The notes beneath the pieces are model-generated. The model was not told where the DNA came from. It was given only the letters and a program-made list of their open reading frames with translations, and made no database searches. A program made the position numbers and the translations under genes. From Halorubellus sp034808145 (GTDB lineage: Archaea; Halobacteriota; Halobacteria; Halobacteriales; Natrialbaceae): a DNA stretch of 64,000 bases. The stretch is taken from assembly GCF_034808145.1 (NCBI RefSeq), contig NZ_JAXHGM010000010.1, forward strand, positions 1 through 64,000. Reading direction: 5' to 3'. Of the stretch, positions 53,882 through 63,566 are shown piece by piece (the first letter of the stretch is position 1; the number at the start of each line of letters is the position of its first letter).

Positions 53882-54496
53882 CGCTTATCACCTCGCTGGC
53901 TACGGTCTCTCTCGATCACTCGGTGAGAACACTGCTGAGGGTGAGCGGGGAGATATCTGGTTCGAGGATTGTGCTGTTCTTCAAAGGCGATTCCTTCGTG
54001 GATTTGATTTCCTGTTCTGGGCATTGTGTTGCCCTCATGCGCACCTACGGGCAACACGCAGAGCGGCCAGGCATTCCGTAGATCCGTACAACAACGGCCT
54101 GAACAGCCGCTACACTCTCAACCGGTATGGTGATCGACGATTGGGCGGCCAGCGCAATCAGCGCGGGCCGCCCATACGGTGACGGAGCTGGCGGAGCGTG
54201 AGCTGATCACTCCCTGGCTGTGGATTCCGTAAAACAGAGATGCTCCCTTCGCTGGATCTGAATGCCAATTCCAATCGAAGCTAGAGGAGGAGTGTTCTAC
54301 TGATCAGGAAGCCAGGAGGTTAGATGTGGAGAGCAGGCCCCTCTAACCAATAATCATAGACTTAGGTTGTCTTATCGATGGTAGTAGGTCAAATGTACGC
54401 TGGATTGAAAGGGTTAGCATGGTAGATAGTGGCAAATGACTATCCCCTGAACCGTCCAATACAAAGCGGCTGACGGGAAAGGACAAACCAGAGCCA
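53882..54496. other. gap with GC-rich hairpin
   Basis: No gene is evident. GGGCGGCC-AGCGC...GCGC-GGGCCGCCC at 54143-54173 forms a strong stem, and the flanks ACCGGTAT and ATACGGT extend it partly. It could be a recombination or attachment arm for the neighbouring integrase. Confidence 0.45.
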
Positions 54497-55078
54497 ATGG
54501 TTACGTACGATCTATCGAGAATGGACGTAGGATTGATTGCAGAGATGATTGCAGGGCGACACGGCGGGTTTCCGGAGCCGCTTGAGGAGACAATTACGGC
54601 ACACGCGACAGACCAACCTGAGAATGAAGAGTATAGCAAAGACGACATCCGAATTCATTCGAAGAGTCGGAGTCTGACAAAGGAAACCCACTTAGGGGTA
54701 TTGGAGGGTGTTACGTTACCAGAAGACGGTGACTGGGGGTATTCGCAAGGCTGGATACCTGACGATATCCTAGTGGCGAAGACACTGACTCCAGTGGAGG
54801 GCGCGCCGAGTCCGTCACGTTCGAGAGAGGGGTCGGATCCGACGACAGATCTGCTGGCGTACTACGCGGTGGAGGTGAAGGCGGTATCGAGCGGAAATCG
54901 AGTTCGGTTGACGGAAAATCAGCAGGAGATGTTAGCGATCGTGAGCGAGGAGGTGGAACGAGTCTATCCTATCATCGTAATGGTGGACGTGGGCGGTTTG
55001 CCGGAGTCGGCGGAGGTGGTGGTCGATATTTATGAGGAATCGGTTTGGGCGGACGGTCAGATGTCAAAAACCATCTAA
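54497..55078 (+). CDS. PD-(D/E)XK-like hypothetical protein
   Basis: A 193-residue protein. Near residues 115-145 it reads TTDLLAYYAVEVKAVSSGNRVRLTENQQEML: Asp, Val-Glu-Val-Lys, then Leu-Thr-x-Asn-Gln, as in restriction-type nucleases of the DUF3883/NO VEIN-related group. The remainder is not recognised. The gene stands alone between the integrase and the histidine kinase. Nuclease activity is an inference from this motif. Confidence 0.6.
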   Translation: MVTYDLSRMDVGLIAEMIAGRHGGFPEPLEETITAHATDQPENEEYSKDDIRIHSKSRSLTKETHLGVLEGVTLPEDGDWGYSQGWIPDDILVAKTLTPVEGAPSPSRSREGSDPTTDLLAYYAVEVKAVSSGNRVRLTENQQEMLAIVSEEVERVYPIIVMVDVGGLPESAEVVVDIYEESVWADGQMSKTI

Positions 55079-55318
55079 CTAATGTTGTGTTTTTCGAGAA
55101 TACCCTGCATTCTATCCTTGGTTCTAGCCTGTTTGCGAGGGGTCAATCGGTAAATATCGTCCTTGAGAGATGAGCCCCTTTTGGATAAGGGAAAAGGGTG
55201 CCATAGAACTATTTACAAGTGTTTTCTTACGCTCGTTGTTCGCTGAATATTCCAGTAGATAGAACTGCGTATAGAATACAAGGGTTCTTTGCCGGTTAGT
55301 GATTGAGAGATTACAATA

Positions 55319-57568
55319 ATGGAGTTGCCGAAAGAGAAATACCAGGAACTCGTCAGGCATCTCTCTAATGGGATTCTCATCGTGGGTGAGTCAGGCGATA
55401 TTCTGTACGAAAGCCCGTCTGTACAGCGTATCACCGGGTATCCGCCTGCTGAGCGTGTCGGTGATCAGGTATTCGAACACGTCCATCCCGACGATCAACA
55501 GCAAGTTCGTGAGACGTTCGCTGAAATCCTCAACGCCGAAGACGATGAGACCGTGACCGATGAATTTCGCTACCGGCACAAGGATGACTCATGGATCTGG
55601 CTTGAAACCAGAGGGAGTAACCAAACGGCGACCGCCATTGGCGGATACGTCGTGAGTGTGCGCGACATTACGGAAACCAAAGAGCGTGAGAACCGACTCA
55701 AACAGACCTCGACCCGTCTCGAAGCCCTCTTCGAAAGCTCCCCTGATATGATTGACATCCACACCACCGAGGGGACTATCGTCGATGTCAACCAGCAATT
55801 CTGTGAGGCGTTCAACCAACCAAAAGACGAGATTGTCGGGCAGAAAGTCTGGGACATCGATCAGGGAATCGAGCCAGACGAATTACAGGCCATTTGGGAC
55901 GGAATGGATGTTGGAGACAGGAAACGAATCGAAACGGAATTCGAGACGCATGACGGAACACGGTTTCCTGTCGAAGTTCACCTCACTCGCCTCCCTGTGG
56001 GAGATGGTGACCAGTTTATGGTCGTCTCGCGGGATATCACTGAGCGAACGCAGCGGATAGAAGAAATTGAGAGGCTCAAGGAACGTCTCGAACTCGCAAT
56101 CGAAGGCGCGAACCTCGGCGTGTGGGATTGGGATATGACGACCGATGAAGTTGAGTTCAACGAGCAGTGGGCCGAGATGCTCGGCTACACGCTTGACGAA
56201 CTCGAACCACACCTCCACACATGGGAGTCGCGGGTTCATCCGGACGATTTTGATGACGTGACTGCTGCCCTTGAGGCTCATCGCCAGCAGCAAACGGACT
56301 ACTACGACACCGAACACCGAATGCGAACTGCCGATGGTGAGTGGAAGTGGATTCGGGATCTCGGCAAAATCGTTGAGCGAGATGACGACGGTGAGCCAAT
56401 CCGTGCGGTCGGCATCCACCTCGATATTGATGAGTGGAAGACCCGTGAACGGCAACTCGAAGCGTTGAATCGGGTCACCCAAGAGTTGGTGAGTGCGGAC
56501 ACGCGGGAAGAGGTTGCCGAGATCGGGGTGGAGACGATGAGAGATCTTCTGGAATTAGAAGCGAATTCAATCCATCTGTACGACGATGATGCCGACAGGC
56601 TCGTTCCCGTGGCATCCACGGACGCCATATACGATCTTATTGGCGAGCCACCCACTTTTGCGGGTGGTGACAGTATTGCGTGGCGGGTTTATCAAAACGG
56701 GGAGACACGCTCTGTTAATGATGTCCACGAGGATCCGAATCGGTATAATCCAGCCACGCCGATTCGGAGCGAGCTTATCTTGCCACTCGGTAAATACGGT
56801 GTTTTGCTCGCCGGGTCATCGTCCCCAGAGACCTTCGACGAACAGGACGCACTCCTGGGTGAGATTCTGGCCGGCGGACTGGCGACAGCGCTTGAACAGT
56901 TAGAACGAACCGAGCAGCTCCGTGCCCGTGAGCGAGAACTCACCGAGCAAAACGACCGACTCGAAGAGTTCGCCAGTATCGTCAGTCACGATCTTCGGAA
57001 TCCGCTCACCGTTGCCGAAGGGCGGTTGGAGTTGGCGGCGACGGAGTGCGACAGTGAACATTTGGACTCAATTGAACAAGCCCACGAGCGTATGCGGACG
57101 CTGATAGATGAACTCCTATCGTTAGCCCGAGAGGGAGACGCCGTTACGGATTTCGATCTGGTCGCGCTCGATCCACTGGTAGAGGAGTGTTGGGCAACCG
57201 TTGAGACGGGTGCTGCCACGCTTATCACCGACATCGACCGCACCGTACGGGCAGATAAAAGTCGGCTAAAACAGCTGTTTGAGAATCTGATTCGTAACGC
57301 TATCGACCACGGTGGTGAAGACGTCACCGTAACGGTCGGTGCACTTGACGATGGATTCTACGTTGAGGACGATGGGCAAGGAATCCCGGCCGACATGCGT
57401 GAGGATGTCCTTAGAGCTGGCTACTCAACAAGTGAGGATGGCACTGGGTTCGGATTGAGCATCGTCAAACAGATTGTTGCAGCCCACGACTGGCAGATTC
57501 GTGTCACGGATAGTACCACGAACGGGGCCAGGTTCGAGATTCTCGGCATAGAAGAAGTTACTGAATAG
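55319..57568 (+). CDS. PAS-GAF sensor histidine kinase
   Basis: A 749-residue cytosolic histidine kinase with no membrane segment. Order: PAS (about 1-120, VHPDDQQQV), PAS (about 130-245), PAS (about 255-375, GVWDWDMTTDEVEFN), GAF (about 380-530), HisKA with phospho-acceptor His557 in IVSHDLRNPLTV, and HATPase with NLIRNAIDHGG, VEDDGQGIP and GTGFGLSIV. It should sense a small molecule, light or redox state and pass phosphate to a response regulator. None is encoded next to it; orphan kinases like this are common in haloarchaea. Its GC is island-like. Confidence 0.93.
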   Translation: MELPKEKYQELVRHLSNGILIVGESGDILYESPSVQRITGYPPAERVGDQVFEHVHPDDQQQVRETFAEILNAEDDETVTDEFRYRHKDDSWIWLETRGSNQTATAIGGYVVSVRDITETKERENRLKQTSTRLEALFESSPDMIDIHTTEGTIVDVNQQFCEAFNQPKDEIVGQKVWDIDQGIEPDELQAIWDGMDVGDRKRIETEFETHDGTRFPVEVHLTRLPVGDGDQFMVVSRDITERTQRIEEIERLKERLELAIEGANLGVWDWDMTTDEVEFNEQWAEMLGYTLDELEPHLHTWESRVHPDDFDDVTAALEAHRQQQTDYYDTEHRMRTADGEWKWIRDLGKIVERDDDGEPIRAVGIHLDIDEWKTRERQLEALNRVTQELVSADTREEVAEIGVETMRDLLELEANSIHLYDDDADRLVPVASTDAIYDLIGEPPTFAGGDSIAWRVYQNGETRSVNDVHEDPNRYNPATPIRSELILPLGKYGVLLAGSSSPETFDEQDALLGEILAGGLATALEQLERTEQLRARERELTEQNDRLEEFASIVSHDLRNPLTVAEGRLELAATECDSEHLDSIEQAHERMRTLIDELLSLAREGDAVTDFDLVALDPLVEECWATVETGAATLITDIDRTVRADKSRLKQLFENLIRNAIDHGGEDVTVTVGALDDGFYVEDDGQGIPADMREDVLRAGYSTSEDGTGFGLSIVKQIVAAHDWQIRVTDSTTNGARFEILGIEEVTE

Positions 57569-57665
57569 GGCTGCTGTCTCCATCAATCCGCAACTTGGGT
57601 GTGCCAACCGTTCTATGACACCCTCTAAGGGAAATGGATTTCTTGCCAGACTCGCATTTGTGCGT

Positions 57666-58853
57666 ATGCCCAATCCGTACGATGTCCTCGGAATAGCAAG
57701 AAATGCGAGTGAGATCGTTGTCGAAGCTGCATATCGAGCACTGGTAAAGGAACATCACCCAGATCAGGGCGGGAGCCAAGAGCGTTTTCAAGAGATCCAA
57801 GATGCGTACGAGCAGATCCAGAACGGTGATCCAACTGCTGGTTCCACGGACGGTACCAGTACGTTCAGCGGATTTGCCCGTGGACTTGCGGCACTCGGCA
57901 CACCTGTGAGTGCAGCGTCGATAGAGGGCACGCTCGCGGATGATTTAACAATCGAGAAGGGGCCACTGCGCGTTTCCCTTGTCGGACTGTTCCGAACCGA
58001 CATCGAACCACTTGCTTGGCCACACGAGGTTGATTCTATCCAGACTGAGAACCGATTTCTCTGTGTGACTCGAATCAAGAACACCTCCGAGTACGTACAG
58101 AAATGGAATGGAATCAGCAAAACGAAATTCGTCGGGAGTGACGGGCAAACGTATTCACCGACCCATGATTTGGCATCGACAGAGACCGATATCCCACCCA
58201 ACGTAGACCCGCGTGACACGAAACTGTCTCCACAGTTTTCGACCAACTACACTGAACTCGAACCAAAATCATGGACGCTCGGGATCACGGTCGCCCCAAA
58301 CCTTCCAGGAGAGGTGGATCTTCAGCGGATGTCCTATACCCATAGTGTGTTTGAGGGTCATCAGACCGATGGGGTTGTGAAGGAAAAGATTCGATATGAG
58401 TTCTCGGTTACGCCAGAGAGACGGCAGCAGATGCTTTCACTTATTGCGCAGGAACTGATGGACGAGATCCCAGACGGAACACCGTTGCAAGCGCTGGCGT
58501 CTACAGAGGACACTTCGGCGCAGGCCATGGGCAGCAGTTCACAATCTACGCAGGATGGTTCTAAGTCACAGGAGACTTCGACATCAACGACTGATGGAGC
58601 AACGGATGATGACATTAGCTTAGTGAATTCGGAATCTCCGGTAGGAGGTGAGCTCTCGGAGCAGGAACGGGAGCGAGTAGCAGATATTATCCGGTTGGCA
58701 CCGACGTCGAATGGAGACCTCGCTTCAGAGTGGGGGTTCGAGACTGGGAAAGAGGCGTGGCAGTACCTTTCACAATACCTGGACGATTACTACCGTCGGA
58801 ACGAAAACAGTCGTATTGAACCGACGGAAGAAGCGATACAGATAGTTGGATAA
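57666..58853 (+). CDS. J-domain protein with extra C-terminal domains
   Basis: A 395-residue protein. The first 55 residues are a J-domain: NPYDVLGIARNASEIVVEAAYRALVKEHHPDQGG with HPD at 31-33 and QEIQDAYEQI after, which would stimulate DnaK. Unlike DnaJ there is no Gly/Phe or zinc region. Residues 75-270 form a beta-rich domain resembling the DUF4352-type folds (YVQKWNGISKTKFVGSDGQTYSP). A Ser/Thr-rich linker (about 290-330) leads to a winged-helix-like end (APTSNGDLASEWGFETGKEAWQYLSQYLDDYY). The start at 57666 avoids an unlikely extension. The fusion is unusual; client and role are unknown. Confidence 0.85.
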   Translation: MPNPYDVLGIARNASEIVVEAAYRALVKEHHPDQGGSQERFQEIQDAYEQIQNGDPTAGSTDGTSTFSGFARGLAALGTPVSAASIEGTLADDLTIEKGPLRVSLVGLFRTDIEPLAWPHEVDSIQTENRFLCVTRIKNTSEYVQKWNGISKTKFVGSDGQTYSPTHDLASTETDIPPNVDPRDTKLSPQFSTNYTELEPKSWTLGITVAPNLPGEVDLQRMSYTHSVFEGHQTDGVVKEKIRYEFSVTPERRQQMLSLIAQELMDEIPDGTPLQALASTEDTSAQAMGSSSQSTQDGSKSQETSTSTTDGATDDDISLVNSESPVGGELSEQERERVADIIRLAPTSNGDLASEWGFETGKEAWQYLSQYLDDYYRRNENSRIEPTEEAIQIVG

Positions 58854-58926
58854 CGGATCTCTCTTACTGACCTGCACCAGAATTCTTAGTAGGAGAGATG
58901 GGCTAACTTGGATTGTCGGAGTGGAA

Positions 58927-60969
58927 TTACCACTCTCCCTCTAACTGGATCACGTGAATGTCATCTTGAACGTGAAGGAGCGTCGTACCATCTTTTGCCA
59001 GAAGGATTTCGCCGTCGCCATCCCATCTGTATAGATCAGCGGAGTGTTTTCCGCGGTTAGGTTCGACAGTCACGTAGTCCTTTGCTACAACTCGTTCAAT
59101 CGCGTTCCGCACCCCTTTCTTGCTGGGATCTTCCTTTAACCGGTCATCTTCATCGATCAGCTCGTGGATTTTCGTGATCGACCGTAGCGCTCGGTCTGGA
59201 TTGTCCTCCTGTTGAAATACCTCGAATAGTTTTACGAGAACTGCGCCTTCCAACTCTCTCGACTGAACGTTGAATTCAGTCTCTACATCGAACCAGTCTG
59301 GAAGCGCGTAGGTACTAATATAGATTGTCGCACCGCCGTTTTCGAATACGGTTTCATCCCGACCAAATCTGAGTACCGCCTGTACGACTTGATCATGAGC
59401 GAAATACTGGTAGATCTTATCGCCAAGGTCGCCGAATGACTTCTCAACGTCCTCATCGTCGCTACGTGTTATTTCGACTGCCTCGCCGCATAACCCCGCC
59501 CAGAGACGGACAAGATCGTCCCCTGGGTGAGGCATGCCTGCGACGACGCCTAACGACTCTGTTTCGAAGTCATTTGAGCTTTTAACCGTTGCGTAATGTA
59601 GTGCCTGATTCTCATCTGACACACGGTTATCGTCGGTCTCCTGCTCAGAATCAGTTCGTTTGACGAAAGTATCCAGTAGCCCCCAGTTCTGGTATCTCTC
59701 TAGCGCTTGCTTTGTCGAAATTAGTGCGAAGGAGTCTTGTTCAAGTGCTTGAACAGCAGCAAATCGGTCTGAGTCTGAGTTACTGATGTTCCCCGCCGCA
59801 TATGGGTGCCATCCGTCACCGATCTGAATGAGCGACATGTTCATCGCAGAACGGAGATACGTTGAGAAATCCTCTCGGTCAATTACCTGCTGATGATCAA
59901 ACCCATCCTCTGGTGCAAAGAGGAGATTCCACAGGTCAATGGTAGGTGTCCCATCAAGACCGATAACCTGCTCTGCCTCGGAAAGATCTGGGGAGCTCAG
60001 AGCATACATCTCTCCCGTATTTCGATCTCGAAGGCATTTCGTCGCAGGTCCAAGGTCTGCACTTTGCCATATGTCGTCAAGTGAACCACCAGGTGGTGGA
60101 GCGAGATCAACCCCTGGACCGATTCGTTCCATACAGAGCAAGCTAAACGTGAGAAACGGCGCATAGGCGTGAACATCATCATACTTCTCAAGTGTAGGAT
60201 CTAAGAGATCAGAGTCCTGGGCCACACGACGACTTGCTCCATGCTCTTGGAACCAGTCGATTGCTTCCTGCCAGCCCTTGGGGCCGTCTCGTCTCTGAAT
60301 CAGGTCAGTGACGTCATTGTAGACGTTTGTCGGGAAGTCTGTGTCCCCCTCGTCCAACGCGTGAAGGAAACTGGGGACAATATCACCAGGATTATCGATA
60401 ACACCTGAATTGTCCCCAGGGAAAGGCTGTAGAAATGGTCCAGGGTTGAATTCGTCAATAATTACAATCCGATCTTGGATGTACTGACGTCGTTTACAGT
60501 GGCTATGATGCCCGATAAGGAGGTCAATCGACGCAGTTTCCCCATCAATCGTCTCCATCTTCTCCATATAGTCGCAGTCCATCCCACAGGGAGCCTGATC
60601 TCGGAATTTTAAGTGAATCGTCCGCCCTGAATACCCCTTCTCATAGAGACGTTGGATATCTGCTGCGGACCCCTCGGTTTCTCCGAGGAATGTCTCGCAA
60701 TCACGTTGGGGTGCGGGAATTCGCTCATACCGGAGATCACCATGTTCCTCTGCTTTCTCTTCGGCCTGTTCATACAGATCAATTCGGCGTGCGAGATACG
60801 TGACCGGCTTCTCTGCTTCGAGTGCTAATTTGACGGCGTTCGTTGTTTTACCGCTATTCGGAGGCGCTTCGATGAGTACTGGTTCATCTGCGTCACCGGC
60901 ATCCTCAATGAGTTCACGTGTGTGATTGCGTACCGCAGAAATATCGCCAGCGGCTGTAGAGTCAAGCAC
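58927..60969 (-). CDS. XPD/DinG-like helicase with four conserved-type cysteines
   Basis: A 680-residue ATPase. Walker A is EAPPNSGKTT (34-43), Walker B is VIIDEFN (169-175, in place of DEAH), and QAVLRFGRDE in the last third resembles helicase motif VI. Between motifs I and II lie Cys91, Cys128, Cys132 and Cys158, the arrangement of the 4Fe-4S domain in XPD and DinG. HHSHCKRRQYIQDRIVIIDEF imitates the XPD region before motif II. The start is a GTG at 60969. Its C-terminal end is winged-helix-like. Function is probably DNA unwinding for element replication or defence. Confidence 0.72.
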   Translation of the reverse strand: MLDSTAAGDISAVRNHTRELIEDAGDADEPVLIEAPPNSGKTTNAVKLALEAEKPVTYLARRIDLYEQAEEKAEEHGDLRYERIPAPQRDCETFLGETEGSAADIQRLYEKGYSGRTIHLKFRDQAPCGMDCDYMEKMETIDGETASIDLLIGHHSHCKRRQYIQDRIVIIDEFNPGPFLQPFPGDNSGVIDNPGDIVPSFLHALDEGDTDFPTNVYNDVTDLIQRRDGPKGWQEAIDWFQEHGASRRVAQDSDLLDPTLEKYDDVHAYAPFLTFSLLCMERIGPGVDLAPPPGGSLDDIWQSADLGPATKCLRDRNTGEMYALSSPDLSEAEQVIGLDGTPTIDLWNLLFAPEDGFDHQQVIDREDFSTYLRSAMNMSLIQIGDGWHPYAAGNISNSDSDRFAAVQALEQDSFALISTKQALERYQNWGLLDTFVKRTDSEQETDDNRVSDENQALHYATVKSSNDFETESLGVVAGMPHPGDDLVRLWAGLCGEAVEITRSDDEDVEKSFGDLGDKIYQYFAHDQVVQAVLRFGRDETVFENGGATIYISTYALPDWFDVETEFNVQSRELEGAVLVKLFEVFQQEDNPDRALRSITKIHELIDEDDRLKEDPSKKGVRNAIERVVAKDYVTVEPNRGKHSADLYRWDGDGEILLAKDGTTLLHVQDDIHVIQLEGEW

Positions 60970-61064
60970 AGCAGTACGTTTCGCTACTCCTACAAAATAA
61001 CGCAGGGGTTGGAGCTTGAGAAATTCCCCTGAACAGTCAATTAGCTCCTTTGGATCTCACAGAA

Positions 61065-61550
61065 TCAGAAATGTTCCCCATAATCAAACCCGTATTCTGT
61101 ATACTGATCGATAAGCTCGCACAAGTCCGTCCCCTCCACAAGTCTATGACCGCCGAATAACCGCTTATCAACCGTCCTTCCGGGTCCAGTTCCCGTGGTC
61201 ACAATAACGGACTTTGCCACTCTGTATCCGGTCGTTGCTTCCTTAAACGAATTCAAATGGGCATCATTGACTACAGCGTCCTCATCATCACGGACATGTA
61301 TGTATTCCATCTCCACATATGGATCCTCTTGAATTGCCAAGATGTCAACTGAAACATCTACACTGGAGTGCAGTGGGTTTTCCATCTTTGGGACAACAAT
61401 TTCCAGCGTATCTTCTTCAATCTCTAATTCCACCTCACCGGGTTCAACAATTCTTGTCCGCCAACCAGGACGTGCCTCCCAAAGGTCGGCAACAAGATTA
61501 ACCAATTCGCTCTTAGACAATTCTCGTACTTCAGCAGGAGCAATCGACAT
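61065..61550 (-). CDS. Mrr-like restriction fold protein, catalytic residues unclear
   Basis: A 161-residue protein with the strand order of an Mrr-type nuclease domain: SVDVSVDILAIQEDPYVEMEYIHV, then LNSFKEATTGYRVAKSVIVTTGTGPG, then LCELIDQYTEYGFDY. The usual Q/E-x-K is replaced by EMEYIHV, so it may be inactive or a binding-only relative. A Shine-Dalgarno-like GAAGGAG lies just before the ATG, which is unusual in haloarchaea where most starts are leaderless. It is 96 bases upstream of the helicase gene on the same strand. Confidence 0.65.
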   Translation of the reverse strand: MSIAPAEVRELSKSELVNLVADLWEARPGWRTRIVEPGEVELEIEEDTLEIVVPKMENPLHSSVDVSVDILAIQEDPYVEMEYIHVRDDEDAVVNDAHLNSFKEATTGYRVAKSVIVTTGTGPGRTVDKRLFGGHRLVEGTDLCELIDQYTEYGFDYGEHF

Positions 61551-61837
61551 ACTCCTTCATTATTCAATCATCATAAAAACTGTTCGAATACCAACTATGT
61601 TTTAGAATGATAGGACAAACTTAGCGGCGTACCGACCACAATACCCTGTCAGACACCGACCAACAGCGCCATCGACGCTGAATAATGACCGTTGTTGACG
61701 AACGAGAGAGTGCTTTGCCTGATGCGCAATATCCGGACGGACACCGCTATTTCCTCAAACCGTGACGAAGACCAGATTGATAAAGAAGATCCGGTTCGCG
61801 GGCCGCTGCCGTCGAACGCTTGTCACAGGAAAATCCA

Positions 61838-61892
61838 GGATAGCCAATTCTAAATTAGCCTATTCTGAAATAGGCTATCCGGAAGTATTATT
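61838..61892 (+). promoter_or_regulatory. operator and TATA box of the DUF234 gene
   Basis: Three copies of TAGCC(A/T)ATT: 61841-61849, 61856-61864, and an inverted one at 61869-61877. The last two form a palindrome with a 4-base centre, and outer arms GGATAGCC (61838) and GGCTATCC (61873) pair perfectly. AGTATTATT at 61884-61892 is the TATA box, 28 bases before the ATG. The layout indicates control by a dimeric regulator. Confidence 0.7.
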
Positions 61893-61915
61893 CTCCAGTG
61901 GGAGAGAGTAGACAC

Positions 61916-63298
61916 ATGGAACGCTTCGTGGATCGGGAACAAGAACTCTCACGGCTGCGTGGATGTTACGAATCCGACGACGCCGAGATGGTCGTTATCT
62001 TTGGTCGGCGACGACTCGGGAAGACACAGCTCGTCCAGCACTCGCTTTCCGACCGGGACGACGCCGTCGTCTACCAAGCCACGGAGACCACGTCACAGAT
62101 ACAACTTGACGAGTTCGTCGATGTTGCGGCCGACACGTTTCCTGGGATTACGGAGATCAAACAGAACTGGGAGTCCCTCTTGGGGTATCTCGGCGACCAC
62201 GACGGAATTGTGGTCCTTGACGAATTCCCCTACCTCATCGATGCTGACGAAAGCCTCCCTTCGGTTATTCAGCGGCTGTGGGACCAACGCTTCCAGAACA
62301 CCTCGGGTACGCTCATTCTGGTCGGGTCCTCGATTAGCATGATGGAAGAAGCGACTCTGCTTGGAAACAGCCCGCTGTACGGGCGGTTTACCGAGAAACT
62401 TGACCTCCGACCACTCGATTTCGCAGCCGCACAGGAGTTCCTTCCGGACGACTACTCGCCTGAAGAGCAGATTTTCACGTGGGGCATTTTCGGCGGTGTC
62501 CCGTACTACCTTGACGGTGTCAATCTTGATCAGGATCTCGGAGCCGTTCTCACTGAGGAAGTACTCTCTCAGAAGGGGTATCTTCACAATGAACCAGAGT
62601 ACGTCCTCCGAACTGAACTCACAGACCCGAATCGGTACTTTGCGATCCTCACTACGATCGCTGCAGGGAAGACGGCGTCAAACGAGATTGCGCAAGCAGT
62701 CGGAATCGATGGGAAGCAGATTTCGACGTACACCCAGAAGTTGGAACGGCTCCGACTCATCGAGCGTGAGGTTCCACTGACTGAAGAGAAAGCGAAATCA
62801 CGTCGCGGACGTTATCGAATCCTTGACCCACTGTTTCGCTTCTGGTTCCGCTTCGTCTACGGCAAGGAAGACCGATACGAACGTTTGGGTGAAGACGCCT
62901 ACGAGGCAGTTATCGAACCAGAACTCCCGGACTTCGTGAGCCAAGAATTCGAGAAGCTCTGTCAGGATGCGCTGCCGAATCTGTTTCCCGAGAAGACGTT
63001 CCTCGATATCGGCCGCTGGTGGTACAAGGAGCATGAGGTTGACGTCGTCGGCTTCACGACAGACGGGACGATGGTGGTGGGGGAGTGTAAGTTTACGAAT
63101 GCCTCCCTAGACTACAGTGCGCTCGCCTCACTCGAAGACCATTCTGCGGAAATCCGCTGGACTCCAGATACTGGCGACACCGATATGGAATACGCATTGT
63201 TCACGCGTAGCGGCGTCACACAATCCGTACAGGAAGCGGCCTCCGAACGCGATGACCTACATGTGTTCGACCTACGCGACGTCACACAACACGCCTGA
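61916..63298 (+). CDS. AAA+ ATPase with DUF234 nuclease-like domain
   Basis: A 460-residue protein of the archaeal ATPase/DUF234 group. It starts MERFVDREQELSRL; Walker A is FGRRRLGKTQLVQ (about 29-41, GRRRLGKT), Walker B is IVVLDEFPYLI, and a sensor ILVGSSISMMEE follows. A winged helix (TASNEIAQAVGIDGKQISTYTQKLERLRL) sits at about 255-290. The C-terminal DUF234 part has HEVDVVGFTTDGTMVVGECKF, an E-x-K nuclease-like element. Such proteins are common in archaeal mobile regions and resemble toxin-like or DNA-processing ATPases. It is single, with a strong operator upstream. Confidence 0.88.
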   Translation: MERFVDREQELSRLRGCYESDDAEMVVIFGRRRLGKTQLVQHSLSDRDDAVVYQATETTSQIQLDEFVDVAADTFPGITEIKQNWESLLGYLGDHDGIVVLDEFPYLIDADESLPSVIQRLWDQRFQNTSGTLILVGSSISMMEEATLLGNSPLYGRFTEKLDLRPLDFAAAQEFLPDDYSPEEQIFTWGIFGGVPYYLDGVNLDQDLGAVLTEEVLSQKGYLHNEPEYVLRTELTDPNRYFAILTTIAAGKTASNEIAQAVGIDGKQISTYTQKLERLRLIEREVPLTEEKAKSRRGRYRILDPLFRFWFRFVYGKEDRYERLGEDAYEAVIEPELPDFVSQEFEKLCQDALPNLFPEKTFLDIGRWWYKEHEVDVVGFTTDGTMVVGECKFTNASLDYSALASLEDHSAEIRWTPDTGDTDMEYALFTRSGVTQSVQEAASERDDLHVFDLRDVTQHA

Positions 63299-63566
63299 GA
63301 GCGCCGTTCGCTGACAAGAAGAGTTCTGAAAACCGCCATCAATTCCGGCTGGGTAACAGACTGAGAATCCCGGAGAAGGACCGAGTGTCGTCGTCGAATG
63401 CTTGAGCAACGGTAGTGCGGAGCTCGTCGGGATCACAGATACGGATGCAGGGAGAGGGCGTCGCCGCACTCTCAGCGAATGGCTTCGAAGACAGCGGCGA
63501 TTCAAAAAGGGATGCGAATTAATTGACGAGATCGTCTGACCCCTGGACAGCGCAGTAGTCTGTCTG

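Noticed and set aside
53704..54182. Plus-strand frames opposite and after the integrase start
   Set aside because: They begin inside the integrase on the other strand and contain no recognisable protein pattern.
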